Below, one piece after another: positions 44,695 through 54,738 of a DNA stretch of 64,000 nt; positions within the stretch are counted from its first letter, which is position 1; every line of letters begins with the position of its first letter. Source of the stretch: Strigamia acuminata. Lineage: Eukaryota; Arthropoda; Chilopoda; Geophilomorpha; Linotaeniidae. A program made the translations under genes and the position numbers. Below the pieces are notes generated by a model, which ran no database searches, had not been told where the DNA came from, and saw only the letters and a program-made list of their open reading frames with translations. Location of the stretch: contig OX442314.1 of NCBI GenBank assembly GCA_949358305.1, forward strand, positions 44,462,581 through 44,526,580, read 5' to 3'.

Positions 44695-45030
44695 CTATTG
44701 GCTGATGATATCGTTAATATGAATCTAAAAAGGTTTTTGTAATTTGCTTTTGCAGATCAAGACAAAAAGATAAAATGAGAGACAAACGAAAATGGGAAAT
44801 AAAATGTGAATTACTTCGACATCATGTTGGGCATTTTCGGGCGTTTCTTGGCGCTTCATAAAGCGGCGTGCTTTGGTTTTAGCTATAATCTGATTTCTGA
44901 GGCTATTATTTAATTCTTCTGCCAATTTCTTATGAGTGTTATTCATTAGAACTTTGCGGTATAACGAGTCCGGAAGTTTAGGTGTTGAAATTCGCTTCGG
45001 CGAAATGGTTGGTTTGTTGTTGGTGTTCAT
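44695..45030 (-). CDS. Small basic protein gene, unknown function
   Basis: The minus strand has a TATA-like box (ATATTTAAGAG, around 45085-45095) about 60 bp before an ATG at 45030. Read straight through, the frame gives 101 residues ending at 44725 with a hydrophobic C-terminus. A more attractive model uses a donor GAA|GTAATT (exon 1 45030-44815) and acceptor CTTTTTAG (exon 2 44724-44695), giving about 81 residues without the hydrophobic tail. The shared part, with SPKRISTPKLPDSLYRK and KKLAEELNNSLRNQ, is basic, S/P-rich and probably helical, with a possible short coiled coil. I do not recognise the family. It lies about 580 bp downstream of RPB7 on the same strand. Confidence 0.45.
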
Positions 45031-45084
45031 CGCGAATGGATTGTAGCGATCAAACGTGAATTGAATTGAATATTGTAGTGCGGG

Positions 45085-45095
45085 CTCTTAAATAT
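45085..45095 (-). promoter_or_regulatory. TATA-like box of the small gene
   Basis: On the minus strand CAATATTTAAGAGCCC. The TTTAAGAG resembles the TATATAAGAG of the H2B promoters. Spacing to the ATG is about 55-65 bp. Confidence 0.45.
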
Positions 45096-45614
45096 TGGTT
45101 GAAGATGGATACGTTTCGTTTTCGTTGTTTGGACGTTGCCCGTAGCGGAAGGATTGTTTAGTAACGTCTCAAGGACGACAATGTGGGGTAAAAGAATTAA
45201 TGTAATCAATAAAATGTTAAGATGAAGCCACAAGTAGATTTTCGTTTAGTTTTTGTTATTTTATTTAATTATTTTCCGTCACGAATTTTTCTTTTCGTTT
45301 GGAAATATAAATTTTTATTCGATATGGATCTAAAAACAGTCTAAAAAAGCACTAGGAGTGCTAAATCCATTAATATCTTAAAATTATTTGGTTTTCGAAT
45401 TATTATGAAATTGAATTCGTTGAAATGAGGTTCAACTGTTTGGATAAAATAATAAATACAAATATTTAGGTTTAGATGAATTGTCTTATGGTTACTTACA
45501 AGTTAGACTTGAAAATAATGCATTTTTAGACAGCAAGGAATAAAAATATAATAAACTTTACATTTTTTGTTAGACCAAACAGAAAAGTAATAATTCGAAT
45601 TTCGTTCGTTTTTT
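45096..45614. other. Spacer between the small gene and RPB7
   Basis: AT-rich, no repeats noticed. It holds the 3' end of RPB7 and the promoter of the small gene. Confidence 0.4.
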
Positions 45615-46142
45615 TCAAGTGGGCAAGCTAACCAAGCCCAGAAAGTCATCCATTATCGTAGCGATCGCGAACACTTCGTTCGCCTCGACTCTAACCCCAA
45701 AAAGCCTGATTCGAATTTCATCGTCTTCGTGAATGACAATATCTTCATTCTCCGTCTTAAAACTCGGTGGATTGCTCGTAGGATCGAACCGCAAATCGTC
45801 CGGCATCGACCGATACGAAACGAAACATCTGAGCGGGCCTACTTCGGCGAAAATGCCGAGCTTGGTCACCTGAGTGACCACCGCATCCGACACTTCGCCT
45901 TTGAACGGCTTCAGCACGATCGCTTTGTACTTGACCGAGTAAATAACGAATCCTTGTCCCGGACGAGCGAATCCCACTCCGATACTATCGATGGCCGTGA
46001 TCGCGATCACAATGCCGTGTCTGCCCGTAGTGCTGCCTTCGACTTCGCCGTACAATTTCTGCTTCACCGTTTCCAACAACTGCGGGCCGAAGTAGCGCGG
46101 ATGAATCATCACTTCGTGCTCCAGCGAAATGTGATAGAACAT
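45615..46142 (-). CDS. Polr2G: RNA polymerase II subunit RPB7 (POLR2G), single exon
   Basis: 175 residues starting at the ATG at 46140-46142 ([10 protein letters not shown]), the conserved start of RPB7; the extra upstream codons begin with TTG and are not needed. RPB7 pairs with RPB4 to form the polymerase II stalk in the nucleus, which contacts nascent RNA and initiation factors. Conserved blocks are [50 protein letters not shown] (S1/OB fold), [17 protein letters not shown]-like [15 protein letters not shown] and MDDFLGLVS. Length agrees with other animals. Sequence from about 30 to 110 is more diverged than usual. It has no intron and no poly(A) trace, so it may be the functional gene or an old retrocopy under selection. 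GTGAGT and TTTCAG words just before the ATG could be a leader acceptor site. Confidence 0.93.
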   Translation of the reverse strand: MFYHISLEHEVMIHPRYFGPQLLETVKQKLYGEVEGSTTGRHGIVIAITAIDSIGVGFARPGQGFVIYSVKYKAIVLKPFKGEVSDAVVTQVTKLGIFAEVGPLRCFVSYRSMPDDLRFDPTSNPPSFKTENEDIVIHEDDEIRIRLFGVRVEANEVFAIATIMDDFLGLVSLPT

Positions 46143-46870
46143 TCTGAAACTCACCAACTTGTCAATACGATCTACAAGACTGATGCTCTAGTTAATTTAA
46201 TGCTATAGTTAAATACTGTGAAAATTGAGAATTTGAAAGTGTTTTTACAAAAATGTTGTTTTTGTTAATTTGTGGAAATTGTTTTAGTCTTATAATTATT
46301 TGTTCCTGTTTTAATTAATAATTGATTCTTTGCTTTAGTGTTTGACTTTTTGATTGGAATTTAAGAAATCTGACCTACTTTTTGTATTTGACCCACATTC
46401 GTTTTGATATAAACCTTAATCCTTTTTGACACCTCCTTTTTGTGATGTCATTCGATATATTGGCGAATGGAATCAAATGTATTGTTTTAACCTTTTCTTT
46501 GTCTTAAACTTGAGAAATAAAATCAGTGTAATTTTTGCAACCAGCTAACGTGTGTCCGCGTGAGTTTTTTGCCGTGAAACTTTACATTCTTCGAGTTGCG
46601 ACAAACCCGAATAAGATTTTGAACAATTGAAACCAGTGGATTTGCAAGGGGCGACTCTCTTGCATTATTTAAACCGATCGATTGCTTTTTCGAAGCTTGC
46701 AGTGTGTTGGATTCAACAAATACACGGTCCGATGGGGACGTTGTGTTTGCGTAATTTCGTTACGTTTACGTCACGAAATCCAGCTATGCCGAGTAAAATG
46801 ATTGAAGCTGATTTCAGTTAGCAGTTTCAATGTATGATATATTGAAAGTATTTTAAATCTACACTACACG
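46143..46870. other. Intergenic left of the Gypsy insertion
   Basis: A 64-codon frame at 46627-46821 has no recognisable domain. Joining the flanks of the Gypsy element (46866 to 58689) restores CTACACTACACGTTATGTTGCAG, which ends like a splice acceptor. The insertion may lie in an intron, but no exons could be assigned. Confidence 0.35.
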
Positions 46871-47501
46871 TGTGGTGATTCGGCATCACCTGAAGAAGTA
46901 ATTAGCGACGATTATCATGTTATTAATTCTCGCCACTAGAGCGCGCTAGAAATACCGACTAGACTGACTAGTCTCGTGTTTCTGCGAACCTGCATAATCA
47001 GAAGGATTTGCATATGACGTCATTTCCGGTTAATATATAACGCCAACGCTTGACCGGAAACGACACTACAGTTTTACCAATTTCAGCAAGAGCACCATCT
47101 ACCTCACCTTTCAGGCCGTTTCACGGATTGATCGAGGACCGGTGCCCGCTGATCATTTTCAACTGTACAACAGCCACATTTATTTAGCGTAGCCAATCTA
47201 CGCTAGAATAAATATCCAAACGACATTCGTTTAATTCGCACGAGAAAGCGAATTCTCGCGTGTTCATAATAACACGTGGAAACAACCCTAGACAACAACC
47301 AGACCACGCGTAGGACTAAACAATTGGATCCGCCATTGTTTAGCGGCAACTCGTATTCGCAGCCGAATCCGAGGACCACCGTAGGAATCACCTTAACCTA
47401 TATTGTATTAGTAAGCTTGTTTTAATAAAGCAGTATTTGAAGTATATTGTATTCCCGAGTGTATTATTTATTATCTTTAACCGCAAAGTCGAATCACGAC
47501 A
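46871..47501 (+). repeat. Gypsy 5' LTR
   Basis: TGTGGTGATTCGGC ... GAATCACGACA. Contains TATATAA near 47035 (promoter) and AATAAA near 47423 (poly(A) signal), a normal U3-R layout. Confidence 0.93.
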
Positions 47502-47503
47502 CG

Positions 47504-47520
47504 TGGGGGCCTGTCCGGGA
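47504..47520 (+). other. Gypsy primer-binding site, tRNA-Pro-like
   Basis: TGGGGGCCTGTCCGGGA resembles the tRNA-Pro complement TGGGGGCTCGTCCGGGA with two mismatches, two bases after the LTR. Another tRNA could fit better in this species. Confidence 0.55.
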
Positions 47521-47595
47521 TAGAATTTGCTAACCTTACGACAAAACTTTAAATAATAACCGGGATCTTTCGACCGATCATTATATCGCAAGAAA

Positions 47596-49626
47596 ATGAC
47601 GAAAACTACCGCAGAAGACAGAAAAAGGCGTAACGACGAAAAGGAGAGAAAGGAAGCCGAAGAAATCGAACGCCAAAAAGCGGAAGAAGCGAACCACGTG
47701 GAACCAGAAGTCGAGACTAACTCGACTGAAGTTTCAACGGAATCATCAAGTGAAGGCCTTCCCCTTGCAAGACAACTTCCGTTCACGGGAGGCGAATTCG
47801 AAGGATCAGGAAGCTCTCACGAAGAAAACAGACTAAATAAATCGTTCGAAAACCCTCGATTCGGATTGAAAAGCCCCAGACCAGTCGAAAAGGATCCCAG
47901 TGAAATGGATCTAATGACTCTTCTAAATAAAGCGGCAAGCACAGGCGCCGCAATTATCAACGAGGCTACCCGAGCCGACCAAGCGAGAACAGCCGCGTTG
48001 GAAAAGAAGAAAAACGAATTGATGGAAGATTTAGCCAGAGAGCATCGCGAGAAATTAGCTGCCATGGAACAGAGCTTGGCGCAAGAACGTCAAGCTAAGC
48101 AGATGGCGGCCGCCCGTGAAAGCCAAGAAAAGCAAATGGCAATGGAGCGCGAACTGGCTCGAGAATTGCTCGCGAAGCAAAGAATAATCGAACGAGAAAT
48201 GGCAAAGGACTACCAGATCCGGCCACCAAGCAACGGGTTAAGCCAGCATTCGGAGCCAAACTCCGTACAGAGCTCCCCAGAACGGTCTCACACAGCTAAG
48301 GAGCTAATAGCCAAAGCAATAGAAGTAACTCGAGTGGCCTGCGCACACGGCATCGAGATCGATCAGGACAAGGATCCTTACGCAGAACTAAGCCGGGTAA
48401 TCGACCTGGTAAATCAGAGGACTGAAAAAAGATCGGCAGAAAACACGGCCAGACGCGGGGAGAAACGACGTCGGGTCGGAGCGGATCGACAGCAGTCCGA
48501 GACCGGCGGCGAAGCAACGTCAGACAGTGAAAGTATCGACTCTCAAGCATCTCACGGCAGTATCCGAGTCAACGGACTAGATAGCATCTTGAACGAATCG
48601 GACGAAGTCAAAGGAGAACCATACGAGGCGTTTATACAGGATAGGAGGAATAATCAGGGCGCGCAATCATGGGCAATAAAAAACTCATTTGCAATGAAAA
48701 CTGGCCAAACCAGTAATACCAACCCAGGCGACCCTAACGCCGAACTAATCAGATGTATAAATCAGAAGAACCAGATACGCAACGAAGCAGGTCGAAATAA
48801 ACTGGCCATGCCGACGCTCGAGGAGATTAACGCAGTTAAAAATCACCTCGAAAAGAAGCACGCCGCCGAAGCATATGCTGGAAGAGACTCCTATGTTTTT
48901 ATCAAAAAAACGAACGAAGGCCTCACGGGGACCCGACTGGACGATCTGATACCGCCCGGAACAAAGTTGAGCCAAACCTCCGCTCCGGAAAAATCGAACC
49001 CCGATAACTCAACGGTAGCGCAAGACCTCACGAATAATCCGAACGCCGTGGGATCATCAGGACAAACGTCGTTTCAACACAATCAATTCGGACTGACAGG
49101 CAACGATACGCATTACCCAAGCCTCCCTTCCGACAATCCACGATCATCACCGCTGCCTAGTGAGACAGACTCGCTAAGCAACCAACTACGGACGATGAAA
49201 GACGAACTCCTTCAAGCCATGGACCAAAAACTTCAACAGAGCCGTGGCCAAGAAACCGAGGAAGACGATCGAAGCGAAGGATTGTTGAAACGTTACTCCG
49301 CGGACCGATGGCTGTATTCTCGCAAGGATAACAACATCAAGTGGACGACCCTGAGACTAATTAAGTTCGACGGATCCTGGAACGCTGGCAACTTGTTTTT
49401 GGACGAAGTCGCCCTGACGATTAATCGTTTAGGAGCGGAACCCGACGAAATGGTTGCACGCGGAATACCAGAAATGCTGATAAATCGGGCCCGAAACTGG
49501 TACGCTGATGTCCAACCCCGAAACTGGGAAGACTTCGTCATAAAGTTCCACAATCAATATGGCGAGACGAGCCAAGAAATCCAGAAAAGAGTAAGCTCTA
49601 TGAAGCAAGCTCCCGGGAAACTCTGA
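47596..49626 (+). CDS. Gypsy gag, N-terminal part (frame 1)
   Basis: 676 codons from the first ATG after the primer site. The first half is charged, with a predicted long coiled coil (about 115-210: repeated REHREKLAAMEQ and ARELLAKQR-like heptads) and low-complexity stretches. Near 580-670 is a retrotransposon gag core (FDGSWNAGNLFLDEVA, then WYADVQPRNWEDFVIKFHNQ) that builds the particle. The frame ends in a TGA inside the conserved end of that core, while the continuation is in the minus-1 frame at 49600-50474. A one-base loss in the short G run near 49613-49617 would explain it. Gag as a whole would be about 950 residues, unusually long. Confidence 0.85.
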   Translation: MTKTTAEDRKRRNDEKERKEAEEIERQKAEEANHVEPEVETNSTEVSTESSSEGLPLARQLPFTGGEFEGSGSSHEENRLNKSFENPRFGLKSPRPVEKDPSEMDLMTLLNKAASTGAAIINEATRADQARTAALEKKKNELMEDLAREHREKLAAMEQSLAQERQAKQMAAARESQEKQMAMERELARELLAKQRIIEREMAKDYQIRPPSNGLSQHSEPNSVQSSPERSHTAKELIAKAIEVTRVACAHGIEIDQDKDPYAELSRVIDLVNQRTEKRSAENTARRGEKRRRVGADRQQSETGGEATSDSESIDSQASHGSIRVNGLDSILNESDEVKGEPYEAFIQDRRNNQGAQSWAIKNSFAMKTGQTSNTNPGDPNAELIRCINQKNQIRNEAGRNKLAMPTLEEINAVKNHLEKKHAAEAYAGRDSYVFIKKTNEGLTGTRLDDLIPPGTKLSQTSAPEKSNPDNSTVAQDLTNNPNAVGSSGQTSFQHNQFGLTGNDTHYPSLPSDNPRSSPLPSETDSLSNQLRTMKDELLQAMDQKLQQSRGQETEEDDRSEGLLKRYSADRWLYSRKDNNIKWTTLRLIKFDGSWNAGNLFLDEVALTINRLGAEPDEMVARGIPEMLINRARNWYADVQPRNWEDFVIKFHNQYGETSQEIQKRVSSMKQAPGKL

Positions 49627-50474
49627 GGGAGTACGTACAACGAGCCGACAGCCTGTTCCGTGAAATGGACAAACCATTTGACCAACACGCTCAGAAAGCT
49701 CTCTTCGAACAAGGACTAAACGAAACCGCAACCAAAGTCCTACGAGAAATGAACGCTCCTAAAGGGGATAATTTCAAAGCCATCCTCGCTTTCGTCGAAA
49801 AAAAACACACCGAAGTAAATGCTCGGTATAACGAAAATCTGACAAAAGAAGAACGAGCTCTAGGAGTGGCTCGACAGCAACGAATACAGGAACGCAGCAT
49901 AGACTCCACTAAGCTGCTCCAATCGCGAAATTATCTAAACGGAAGTATAGAGCCACTCCCCTCAAAGAAAAACCAACAAGCTTCCAACCCGTTACCACCT
50001 CCAAATAAGGCCTATCGCACGCAAACTAACGCCGCCGAGGAAAAGTCGGAAGACGAAATAAGCGAAGATTCTGAGCAATTCTCGGAAAGCGATGAGGTCG
50101 ACGAAGGTATCAACGAGGTTGTACATGCAAACATGGGGAAGGAACTGGCACCCAGCTACCGACCTCAGATGAAGTCCAGAAAATCGGAGCATCACAACCC
50201 GAAAACAGAGGCGACTTCTGAGAAGAAAGACTACCCCAAAAAACCTTTTGTGCGGGAGGGAAAGAAGAAAAGCCCTTGTAATTTCTGCAACGAGGACGGC
50301 CACTGGCGTCAGACCTGCCCGAAGTTGGCAAAGAAAAAAGCCGACGACAAGGCCGCAGAGAGAGAAGAGCTAGTGAGATTGCTCGCTAAGGAGCAAGAAA
50401 AAGTCTTGAAGGAACTCACCGCCAAATTCGACAGTATGTCAAAAAACTGGAACTCGCGGGCGGAACAAAAATAA
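49600..50474 (+). CDS. Gypsy gag, C-terminal part with zinc knuckle
   Basis: Continuation of gag in another frame; the first ATG is at 49665, but the gag similarity begins upstream (LREYVQRADSLF). It contains an acidic stretch (about 50040-50110) and a single CCHC zinc knuckle, CNFCNEDGHWRQTC, near 50275-50316, which binds the RNA genome. It ends with the slippery sequence at 50441-50447 and a TAA at 50472. Separate expression from the first gag part is unlikely, so the break probably disables this copy unless it is a sequence error. Confidence 0.85.
50441..50447 (+). promoter_or_regulatory. Minus-1 ribosomal frameshift site, A_AAA_AAC
   Basis: AAAAAAC is set in the gag frame as TCA-AAA-AAC, 24 bases before the gag stop. 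After a minus-1 slip the pol frame is open through CTG GAA CTC to the ATG at 50507 and on. This is the canonical slippery heptamer used in several retroviruses and retrotransposons. A downstream structure was not modelled. Confidence 0.7.
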
Positions 50475-50506
50475 TTCCACATCCGCTCGCGATAACTTCG
50501 AAAACG

Positions 50507-53500
50507 ATGGACCTTACACTAGTGGAAAAACAAATTAAAGAAATGAAAAAATTGTTGGAATTTTTCGAGGAAGCTGCCAACGAGGAAGTCACAACTCCAA
50601 CCAAAAAACGGAAATTCGAAATTAGAGACGAAGACGGCATAGTTAACGCTTTCATGACTTTACCGCTTGACCAAGGGGCCAATCCTCTTAAAAAGCGAAT
50701 ACTTCGTTGCAACCTATCAACAGAAGCGAAGAGCGTACTGGCTAAAATACCGGTCTCTTTCGGCAAAAAGGTGTTAATGGGACTACTCGACTCGGGAGCG
50801 GATCAGTCGTTTATCTCCACCGACTTATTCGAATCACTCGAAGAGAAAATACAGAAAAAATTACGGGGAATGAACGAGAATATTCGAGTTCTTACGGCAG
50901 CGGGAGAAGTTAGAGCAGTGGGGACGCTATCAACCGATTTCGTATGGGAAGGAGGCACGATTAAGCATTTCTTCATCGTGTTACCAACCCGAGACACAAT
51001 CCTGCTGATAGGAATGGATTTGATGGAACGGATGAACATCCAGCCCAACCCAGTCACACGTTCGTGGAATTACATCGACAACCACGAGGACCCACGACTA
51101 CCCATAATACCTTCGGAACTCCTAGACAAAGCTAAGGACGACGAGGAATGGGGAGGAGGCGAAATCAAAAAGTTCATCCAAGACTATAATTTTAAATCGT
51201 TTAATACTATCCTCCAAGAGGAGAATTTAATACATAATCTGGCTGTAGACGCCAATCTTGGAGAAGAACAAACGAAACTCCTCGAGGAAATGCTCAAGAA
51301 GCACTCGAAGAACCTAAATAAGGATCCAGGGAAGACAAGTTACGTAATGCACGAGATCGAATTGGTTACGGGAAAACCGGTGCGAGTGCCTTTTAAAACT
51401 ATGAACCCCCAAAAGAGACATATCGTGAGAACGATGTGCAACGAGTTGCTCGAAAAAGGGATCGTGTCGCAAGCCATCGGAGAGTATGGAATGAGGATTG
51501 TCCTCGTCATGCGACCAGGCTCCGAACCGCGCCTCTGCATCGATTATAGACCTTTAAACGCCATAACCGTCATTGACCCCATCCAAATGCCATCAATAGA
51601 AGCAATTTTACGAGAACTCGCCCCATTTAACTGGGTCACGACCATGGACTTGTCCAAGGGTTACTGGCAGGTTGAATTGCGGGAAGAGGATAAGGAGAAA
51701 ACAGCTTTTTGGGCACCACAGGGTCGACTGATGTTTAATGTAATGCCCTTCGGGTTAGTAAACGCACCCGCCACCTTTCAAAAATTAATAGAAAAAGTTC
51801 TCGGCGATGCCTTACACAAATACGCATGGGCTTATCTTGACGACATAGTAATAGTCTCTCAGACCTTTACAGACCACTTGATGCATGTAAATGACGTCAT
51901 GGAGCGACTCACAAAGGCCGGACTAAACATCCATCCAGGGAAAAGTAAATTTTGCCGCAAAGAATTGGCATTCCTGGGTTACACAGTCGGAACAGGTGGC
52001 CTATCCATCGACCCGAAAAAGACCCAGGCCATTAGCCAGTTCCCCGCCCCGGAAGATGTAAAAGGGGTCCAACGTTTCATGGGCATGGTGAATTTCTTCA
52101 ATCGAATGCTCCCAAATTTGGCAGACGTCGCGGCGCCCATCACAGATCTGTTACGCAATGATAAAGATTTCGAGTGGACTGACCACTGCGAAACATCGTT
52201 TAACAAAATAAAACAAATGTTGATCGATGTAAAACGGATTCCCCTACCAGATCTTAATCGAGAATTCACTCTTCACACCGACGCCAGTCGAATTGGCCTA
52301 GGTGCTGCGTTGCTTCAAAGGCATGACATCGACGGAGTGGAATTAGAGGTCCCGACGATGTTCATCAGCCGGAAATTACAAGCAGCCGAAAAGAATTATA
52401 ATGCGACAGAGTTAGAATGTCTAGCCGTCGTCTGGGCAATCCGAAAATTCAGACCATACCTGGAATTTACCAAGTTCAACGTACAAACCGACCACGAAGC
52501 CCTAAAATGGTTAATGGCGTTGAAGGAACCGTCCGGAAGAATGGCTCGCTGGCAGCTAGAATTAATGGCTTGTGACTTAATCATTGAATACCGACCCGGA
52601 AAATTCAACGTCGTGGCAGACGCCCTCTCACGAGCCCCAGCTTCAGACCCCGAAGACGAGACCGACTGCGGAGAGGACGACTCACGCCTCTTCTACTGTC
52701 CGAACCCCGTTCGAAAATGGGAATTTAAGAAGCTAAACGAATTACCCAAGGAGAAACTCGAGTCAGGAGACCAAAATTATTACAATTATTGGCTCCGAGC
52801 GTACCAGTCTGTCAAGGACGCTCACCCAAATTACGAGCTAACGATAGAACCTCGAATCTCCGACAAGTACGTTCGGGCATTCGTCGCCCACGTAAGCAAG
52901 GGGACGAACAGCAAGCCGCCCACCAGGGACGAATTAATAGCCGCCCAAATGACAGACGACTTCTGTAAAACTTATCGAGACTTCATCACAGATAAAAAAT
53001 TTCCCGACAAGAATTTCGACGAAATCCAACGCGAAGAATTCGAAAGAGAAGCCTCCACGTACTTAATCGAGGATGGACTTCTACTAAAACACCACCCGAA
53101 TTTCCGCGATGATCTGACGGAGACAGGTACTTCGATGAAAGTCGTTATACCCAGGAGTCTGCTAACAAGGTTTCTGTGGATGGTCCACGGACACCCACTC
53201 GCCGGACATTCTGGAGTGGCCAGAACAATCTACCGTGCGAACCAACTCTATTTTTGGCCCAAAATGACCCGAGATATTGTTCGTTTCATTCACCACTGCC
53301 CCAGATGCCAAGCGTGCAAACCTAGGACGCCCAAGAATTACGAAAGAATCTCACTCGGCCCCTTCGCACCCTTCGACTGCTGGAGCGTGGATTTAATGGG
53401 CCCAAAACCCACGTCATCCAATAAAAACAAATATATTTTAGTAATCATGGATGTCGCGACCGGATGGCCCGAGCTCTTTCCAATGGAGAGACCAACTAAG

Positions 53501-54520
53501 CAGAAAATCATTCGATGTTTGTACGAAGTGGCGCTTCATTTCGGATTCCCTCGGAAACTAATTTCCGATAATGGACCACAGTTTGCGTCAAATTTGTATA
53601 AAGACTTCTGTAAAAAATTCGACATCGAGACATCATACACATCAACCTATAATCCACGGGCCAATCCCGTCGAAAGGTTAAATCGCGACATAAAATATGC
53701 GCTGGCAATTTTCACCGATGTTCACTCCAGCTGGGACGAATATCTTCGTGAAATTGCCTTCAGCATCCGCACGACGATCTCGAGGAACCGCAAATTTTCT
53801 CCCGCGTTTCTAAACTTCGCTCGGGAACTCAGAGTGCCCTGGGACCCGCGAATACCGGAGGAAATACTGGAAATCGATCCCGAGAAGCCTCATATTTATG
53901 TCGATAGATTGGAGCAAATAATTTCGGCCACTTATCAACACATGATGTCTCACATATTCGACATGAGAGATCGTATTAGCATTGCTGGAAAGGATCGGCC
54001 CTTCTGCAATTTTAAAGTCAATGACCTCGTCTGGAAAGACACACATATTCAGTCCAGCGCCGATAAGGGGATCCACGCAGGCCTAGCAGACAAACGCGAC
54101 GGCCCGTACGTCATACTCGAAGCCCACGGCGGAAACGCTTTCAAGCTAAAAAGATTGGCAGACAACGTTAATTTTAGATCGATCCACGCCCGAGAATTAA
54201 CTCCATACTTACCTGAGTTTCCTCAAGAGGCTTGGACGGAATATCAGACGAAACCAGCGCAAAATCCAATTATTCGCGACATGTTTTTAGATGAACAAAC
54301 TGGCCCAACCAATTTAGTTCAAGATGAGTTACACGAAGCGGCCGACGCCCCGGATGAGATTTCGGAGAGGGAGGAAATAGTCGAAGAATCTCCTAAAAAA
54401 GGAAAGCAATCAAACAAAAATAAGACTACAAGAATCCTCAAACCTGATAAAATATACGGTATGCGTCGACACAAGCCAAACCCGTTCATAAAAGACGGGA
54501 AACTCGTCGGAAAACAATAA
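50507..54520 (+). CDS. Gypsy pol: protease, RT, RNase H, integrase
   Basis: 1337 codons, no stop. Protease LLDSGADQSFIS near residue 94 (DSGA); reverse transcriptase with MDLSKGYWQVEL, MPFGLVNAPATF and YLDD near 442; RNase H FTLHTDASRIGLGAAL near 587 and ATELECLAVVWAI near 630; integrase HHCC (HPLAGHSG ... CPRCQAC, about 895-935), acidic residues in SVDLMGP, ISDNGPQF and NPVERLNRD, and a GPY-type tail (DGPYVI ... IHARELTPYL). All key residues are kept, so the enzyme looks functional. It is probably made as a gag-pol fusion through the slippery site upstream; the ATG at 50507 may not be used. Confidence 0.95.
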   Translation: MDLTLVEKQIKEMKKLLEFFEEAANEEVTTPTKKRKFEIRDEDGIVNAFMTLPLDQGANPLKKRILRCNLSTEAKSVLAKIPVSFGKKVLMGLLDSGADQSFISTDLFESLEEKIQKKLRGMNENIRVLTAAGEVRAVGTLSTDFVWEGGTIKHFFIVLPTRDTILLIGMDLMERMNIQPNPVTRSWNYIDNHEDPRLPIIPSELLDKAKDDEEWGGGEIKKFIQDYNFKSFNTILQEENLIHNLAVDANLGEEQTKLLEEMLKKHSKNLNKDPGKTSYVMHEIELVTGKPVRVPFKTMNPQKRHIVRTMCNELLEKGIVSQAIGEYGMRIVLVMRPGSEPRLCIDYRPLNAITVIDPIQMPSIEAILRELAPFNWVTTMDLSKGYWQVELREEDKEKTAFWAPQGRLMFNVMPFGLVNAPATFQKLIEKVLGDALHKYAWAYLDDIVIVSQTFTDHLMHVNDVMERLTKAGLNIHPGKSKFCRKELAFLGYTVGTGGLSIDPKKTQAISQFPAPEDVKGVQRFMGMVNFFNRMLPNLADVAAPITDLLRNDKDFEWTDHCETSFNKIKQMLIDVKRIPLPDLNREFTLHTDASRIGLGAALLQRHDIDGVELEVPTMFISRKLQAAEKNYNATELECLAVVWAIRKFRPYLEFTKFNVQTDHEALKWLMALKEPSGRMARWQLELMACDLIIEYRPGKFNVVADALSRAPASDPEDETDCGEDDSRLFYCPNPVRKWEFKKLNELPKEKLESGDQNYYNYWLRAYQSVKDAHPNYELTIEPRISDKYVRAFVAHVSKGTNSKPPTRDELIAAQMTDDFCKTYRDFITDKKFPDKNFDEIQREEFEREASTYLIEDGLLLKHHPNFRDDLTETGTSMKVVIPRSLLTRFLWMVHGHPLAGHSGVARTIYRANQLYFWPKMTRDIVRFIHHCPRCQACKPRTPKNYERISLGPFAPFDCWSVDLMGPKPTSSNKNKYILVIMDVATGWPELFPMERPTKQKIIRCLYEVALHFGFPRKLISDNGPQFASNLYKDFCKKFDIETSYTSTYNPRANPVERLNRDIKYALAIFTDVHSSWDEYLREIAFSIRTTISRNRKFSPAFLNFARELRVPWDPRIPEEILEIDPEKPHIYVDRLEQIISATYQHMMSHIFDMRDRISIAGKDRPFCNFKVNDLVWKDTHIQSSADKGIHAGLADKRDGPYVILEAHGGNAFKLKRLADNVNFRSIHARELTPYLPEFPQEAWTEYQTKPAQNPIIRDMFLDEQTGPTNLVQDELHEAADAPDEISEREEIVEESPKKGKQSNKNKTTRILKPDKIYGMRRHKPNPFIKDGKLVGKQ

Positions 54521-54738
54521 GCGACTCCAGCCATTGTCTCAAACAATCGATAAAAACAACCACAGGGGGGACACCTGTTACGTCCCACAATGCGTCTTAA
54601 TTGGCCAAACCAATCAAAGACGACATGAGACTAATAGTTAACCTCTAACCCGACCCACACTTATCACTGTCATCTCCGACTAAGCGACGATCACCTCGAG
54701 GCAGCCGTCAATCAAAGTATCAAATTAATTTCCGAAAA
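54521..54738 (+). other. Post-pol spacer with internal purine tract
   Basis: CACAGGGGGGACACC at 54562-54576 is followed by TGTTACGTCCC. A G-rich tract and TGTTACG are typical of the 3' LTR edge in many Gypsy elements, yet here lie 3.5 kb inside the element. Confidence 0.45.

Noticed and set aside
44725-45030. Geminin-like partner for the Cdt1 fragments
   Set aside because: Only a weak resemblance in a short helical stretch; the conserved coiled coil of geminin is not present.
46627-46821. 64-codon frame left of the Gypsy element
   Set aside because: No domain, promoter or splice evidence; could be chance.
49600-49626. Programmed frameshift inside gag
   Set aside because: No slippery heptamer lies in the gag frame; a one-base loss in a G run explains the shift more simply.
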